Made by a program: the position numbers and the translations under genes. The notes under the pieces were generated by a model. The model saw only the letters and a list, made by a program, of their open reading frames with translations, made no database searches and had not been told where the DNA came from. DNA of 7,167 nt from Christensenellaceae bacterium (GTDB lineage: Bacteria > Bacillota > Clostridia > Christensenellales > UBA1750): the NCBI GenBank assembly GCA_031287285.1, contig JAITTC010000207.1, positions 1 to 7,167 on the forward strand, in the 5' to 3' direction. This document shows positions 4,594 through 7,167 of this stretch, one piece after another (within the stretch, counting starts at the first letter, position 1; each line of letters begins with the position of its first letter).

Positions 4594-5529
4594 ATGAAGG
4601 CGCGATGCTTAATCGAACCCGGAGATCTATCCACGGCGGAAATCCTTCACCTCGTCGAACTTGCAGGCAGCATCATCAAGCAACCGGAGCGATTCGCTAC
4701 ACGGTGCACGGGAAAGCTGCTGGCAAGTCTTTTTTTTGAGCCTTCCACGCGCACGAAGTTCTCGTTCGATGCCGCGATGCTGCGGCTTGGCGGCCAAGTC
4801 ATCGGCTTTTCAGACCCGATGACCTCCTCCTCTGCCAAGGGCGAAACGCTTTCAGACACGGCCCGCATGGTCGAAAGCTACGCCGATCTCATCGTGATGC
4901 GCCACCCCCGCGAGGGGGCGCCCAAGCACATCGCAAACTTCGTTCGCTGCCCCGTCGTCAACGCGGGCGACGGCGGCCACCAGCACCCCACCCAAACCCT
5001 GACCGACCTCATGACCATCTCGGCCTATCAGGGCAGGCTGCAAGACCTCACCGTCGGCGTTTGCGGCGACTTGATGTTCGGCCGCACCATCCACTCCCTC
5101 AGCTCCACGCTCGCGCGCTTCCCCGGCGTAAAGCTCCTCTTCATCTCGCCCGAGGAGCTTCGCATGCCGCAGTATGTAAAAGACGAACTCCAGCGCAAGG
5201 GCGTGCCCTTTGAAGAGAGCACCCAGCTCGAAGGCGTCATCGGCAGGCTCGACGTCCTCTACATGTCGCGCGTGCAGCGCGAGCGCTTCGTGAGCGAGGA
5301 AGAATACCTTCGCCTGAAGGATTACTTCATCCTCACCAAGGATAAGCTCCGCCTGGCTAAGGGCGACATGATCGTCATGCACCCGCTGCCAAGGGTCAAC
5401 GAAATCGCGGCGGACGTCGACGCGGACCCCCGGGCGGTCTACTTTCAGCAGGCGCGCTATGGCATGTTCATCAGAATGGCGCTGATTCTCTTCCTTCTGG
5501 GGCTCGAAAAGGAGGGCGACCTTTTATGA
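4594..5529 (+). CDS. pyrB: Aspartate carbamoyltransferase catalytic subunit
   Basis: A 311-residue cytoplasmic enzyme that joins carbamoyl phosphate and L-aspartate to make N-carbamoyl-L-aspartate, the committed step of pyrimidine synthesis. The carbamoyl-phosphate loop FEPSTRTK is at 48-55, and the mobile loop SSSAKGET at 78-85 carries the lysine (K82) that reaches into a neighbouring active site. R103 (MRHP), H131 and Q134 (HQHPTQ), R164 (GRTIHS), R226 and Q228 (RVQRERF) and HPLPRV at 263-268 complete the site; all expected catalytic and aspartate-binding residues are present. The length is normal for the class that pairs with PyrI. The ATG follows GGAGGG by about seven bases. Its stop overlaps the pyrI start in ATGA, which points to translational coupling in the holoenzyme. 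Confidence 0.97.
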   Translation: MKARCLIEPGDLSTAEILHLVELAGSIIKQPERFATRCTGKLLASLFFEPSTRTKFSFDAAMLRLGGQVIGFSDPMTSSSAKGETLSDTARMVESYADLIVMRHPREGAPKHIANFVRCPVVNAGDGGHQHPTQTLTDLMTISAYQGRLQDLTVGVCGDLMFGRTIHSLSSTLARFPGVKLLFISPEELRMPQYVKDELQRKGVPFEESTQLEGVIGRLDVLYMSRVQRERFVSEEEYLRLKDYFILTKDKLRLAKGDMIVMHPLPRVNEIAADVDADPRAVYFQQARYGMFIRMALILFLLGLEKEGDLL

Positions 5530-5948
5530 TCAACGTCTCTAAGCTCAAAAAAGGCATCGTGCTCGATCATATCGAGGTTGGCCAGGGCTTTAAGGTCTTC
5601 CAGCAGCTGAAGCTTGACCGCTTAAGCGATGTGGTCGTCCTCATGCGCAATGTCGACAGCACGCGCATGGGCAAAAAGGATTTGATCAAGATCGAAACCG
5701 ACTTGGAGCTCGATTTGAACGTCCTGGGCCTCTTAAACCCGGGCACCACGGTCACCTACGTTAAGGACGGCAAGGCCGTGCGCAAGCTGAAACTCGAGCT
5801 GCCGGAGCGCGTCGAGGGCATCCTCAGCTGCAAAAACCCCCGCTGCATCTCGAGCACCGAAAACGTGGGCCCGGTGCACTTTACCCTGGCCAACAGGGAG
5901 CGCAAGGAGTATTCCTGCGAGTACTGCGAGGCGAGGGCAAGGCTATGA
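5526..5948 (+). CDS. pyrI: Aspartate carbamoyltransferase regulatory subunit
   Basis: A 140-residue partner of PyrB that binds nucleotide effectors (CTP, UTP, ATP in studied enzymes) and gives the holoenzyme its allosteric control. The N-terminal allosteric domain covers about residues 1-95 and includes the conserved stretch around MGKKDLIKIE (48-57). The C-terminal zinc domain has Cys102, Cys107, Cys131 and Cys134 in the usual C-X4-C and C-X2-C pattern that holds the contact surface for PyrB. It is slightly shorter than the E. coli protein (153 residues). It overlaps pyrB by four bases at one end and pyrC by four at the other, so the three genes are probably translated in a coupled manner. 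Confidence 0.96.
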   Translation: MINVSKLKKGIVLDHIEVGQGFKVFQQLKLDRLSDVVVLMRNVDSTRMGKKDLIKIETDLELDLNVLGLLNPGTTVTYVKDGKAVRKLKLELPERVEGILSCKNPRCISSTENVGPVHFTLANRERKEYSCEYCEARARL

Positions 5949-7090
5949 GCCGCCTTAAAATCCAAAACGCCAGGCTGATCGACGCACGCGGCGAGCGCTT
6001 TGGCGAGCTTTATGCAAGCCAGGGGAAGATCAGCCTGCAGCCCGTGCCCTTTGATCTTGAAATCGACGCGCAGGGGCTGGTTTTGATGCCCGCGCTGATC
6101 GATCTGCACTGCCACCTGCGCGACCCTGGGCTGACCTATAAGGAAGACATCGAAAGCGGCATGCGCGCGGCGCTGAAGGGGGGTTATGGCACCCTTTGCG
6201 CCATGGCCAACACGAAGCCTGTGCTCTCAACCCCTGAAATGGTCGAAAAAAACCTCGAAAAGGCCAAAAATCTGCGGCTTTGCGGCCTGATTCAGGCAGC
6301 TGCGGCAGGCCTTGAGCTAAAGGATGAAACCCCCACCGACTGGGCCGCCCTTTCAAAGGCGACCAAGCTCCTCAGCAACGACGGCCAGACCATCTTCAGC
6401 GACGAATTCATGCGGGAGCTCCTCCTGGCATCGGCCAAATACGGCTTCCTCCTCTCGACGCACTGCCAGCCCGAAAGAAAGACCATCGCGCGCGATTTGG
6501 CGCTGCTGAAAGAAACCCGCGGCAATCTGCACATCGGCCATATCAGCCACCGCGAAAGCCTGGCGCAAATCCGGGCCGCCAAGCGGGAAGGGCTGCGCTT
6601 CAGCTGCGAAGTCACGCCGCACCACCTCTTTGGCTGGGGCAGCGATTACAGGGTCAACCCGCCCCTGCGCGAAAAAGCCGACGTAGACGCGCTGATTCAG
6701 GGCATCAAGGATGGCGTCATCGACTGCCTTTCGACCGATCACGCCCCCCATTCGCCGGAAGATAAGCAAAAGGGCCTGGCCGGCATCTCGAACATCGAAC
6801 ATGCCCTGCCAATCTTCCTCGAGGTTTTTGGGCAAAACGGCATTCCGCTAACCGCCTTAAGCGAGATGGCCTCGCGCAGGCCGGCGGAACTCCTTGGCCT
6901 GCGCAAAGGCCTCCTCCAAGAGGGCTACGACGCGGACCTCACCCTCATCGACCCGGATTCCCCAGGCGTCATCCGGGCAAACGACATGATTTCCCGCTCG
7001 CACAACACCCCCTTTGACGGCAAGGCCATTCGGGGCAAGGTGCTTTACACCATCGTGGAAGGAGAGATTCGCTATGACGCACGCAATTGA
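5945..7090 (+). CDS. pyrC: Dihydroorotase
   Basis: A 381-residue zinc amidohydrolase that cyclises N-carbamoyl-aspartate to dihydroorotate, directly after PyrB. The metal site motif DLHCHLRDPG is at 53-62 (H55, H57, substrate-binding R59). MANTKP (87-92) supplies the substrate Asn. D146 in SNDGQ is where this class has Asp in place of the carboxylated lysine. H173 (THCQPE) and H199 (GHISH) are the other metal ligands, VNPPLR is at 237-242, and the catalytic Asp is D265 in STDHAPH. The protein is about 45 residues shorter than Bacillus PyrC: the loop between H173 and H199 is only 25 residues, lacking the long insertion found there, and HCE/HCQ differs after the histidine. It overlaps pyrI by four bases and pyrF by 17. 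Confidence 0.95.
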   Translation: MSRLKIQNARLIDARGERFGELYASQGKISLQPVPFDLEIDAQGLVLMPALIDLHCHLRDPGLTYKEDIESGMRAALKGGYGTLCAMANTKPVLSTPEMVEKNLEKAKNLRLCGLIQAAAAGLELKDETPTDWAALSKATKLLSNDGQTIFSDEFMRELLLASAKYGFLLSTHCQPERKTIARDLALLKETRGNLHIGHISHRESLAQIRAAKREGLRFSCEVTPHHLFGWGSDYRVNPPLREKADVDALIQGIKDGVIDCLSTDHAPHSPEDKQKGLAGISNIEHALPIFLEVFGQNGIPLTALSEMASRRPAELLGLRKGLLQEGYDADLTLIDPDSPGVIRANDMISRSHNTPFDGKAIRGKVLYTIVEGEIRYDARN

Positions 7091-7167
7091 TCTGTTAAAG
7101 AGGCGCGCAGACCAAAAAGGCCCCGTCTGCCTTGGGCTCGACACCCAGGCTTCCTTCTTGCCGGGCT
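7074..7167 (+). CDS. pyrF: Orotidine 5'-phosphate decarboxylase, N-terminal fragment cut by the window end
   Basis: Only the first 31 codons are present. They read as a short amphipathic helix followed by PVCLGLDT (17-24), the first barrel strand of the longer clostridial/mycobacterial form of orotidine-5'-phosphate decarboxylase, which makes UMP in the last step of the pathway. The ATG lies 17 bases inside the end of pyrC in another frame and follows GGAAGGAGAG at good spacing, so the overlap looks genuine. The identification rests on this one motif plus operon position. Confidence 0.8.
   Translation, partial: MTHAIDLLKRRADQKGPVCLGLDTQASFLPG

Noticed and set aside
4509..4739. Possible leader peptide ahead of pyrB
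   Set aside because: It begins inside the promoter and runs deep into pyrB with no pyrimidine-linked stop or attenuator, so it is not a leader peptide.
4852..5382. A 176-codon minus-strand frame opposite pyrB
   Set aside because: It is the mirror of a strongly conserved enzyme gene in GC-rich DNA.

Overview
The window looks like chromosomal DNA from a fairly GC-rich member of the Firmicutes, most likely Clostridia. The evidence is purine-rich Shine-Dalgarno sequences before nearly every gene, intrinsic terminators, an L-lactate dehydrogenase carrying the residues of the fructose-1,6-bisphosphate-activated type, and a clostridial-style pyrB-pyrI pyrimidine operon. The species cannot be named from sequence alone. 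No phage, transposase, CRISPR, tRNA or rRNA is visible.

Left half, minus strand (3415 down to 1): three separate transcription units run leftward. First is ldh (3415-2453), which ends in a hairpin with a perfect 16-bp stem. Second is a CSC-motif metal/metalloid-type permease (2268-1300), with a clear TTGCCA-16-TATACT promoter and its own terminator. Third is a collagen-like protein (1130-243) with a cysteine-rich head, 19 Gly-X-Y triplets and an unrecognised C-terminal domain. Behind the collagen-like gene, at about 94-228, lies a gene-free element closed by a nearly perfect 22-bp inverted repeat with small hairpins inside it. A hairpin terminator (47-79) follows, and then what looks like the edge of a dispersed intergenic repeat (1-24).

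Middle: 3416-3709 is a divergent intergenic region containing the probable ldh promoter, an imperfect long inverted repeat and a weak Rex-like half-site. The direction of all genes switches here.

Right half, plus strand: a leucine-rich polytopic membrane protein of unknown function (3710-4480) is followed by a strong TTGACA-17-TAAAAT promoter. That promoter drives a tightly packed pyrB-pyrI-pyrC-pyrF operon (4594 to the window end), in which every junction overlaps. PyrB and PyrI form regulated aspartate transcarbamoylase, PyrC closes the dihydroorotate ring, and PyrF (only its first 31 codons are present) makes UMP in the last step. The genes for dihydroorotate dehydrogenase and orotate phosphoribosyltransferase are not in view and may lie further downstream.

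Most of the window is ordinary housekeeping DNA. The least explained parts are the structured element at 94-228, the collagen-like protein with its leader, and the unknown membrane protein.
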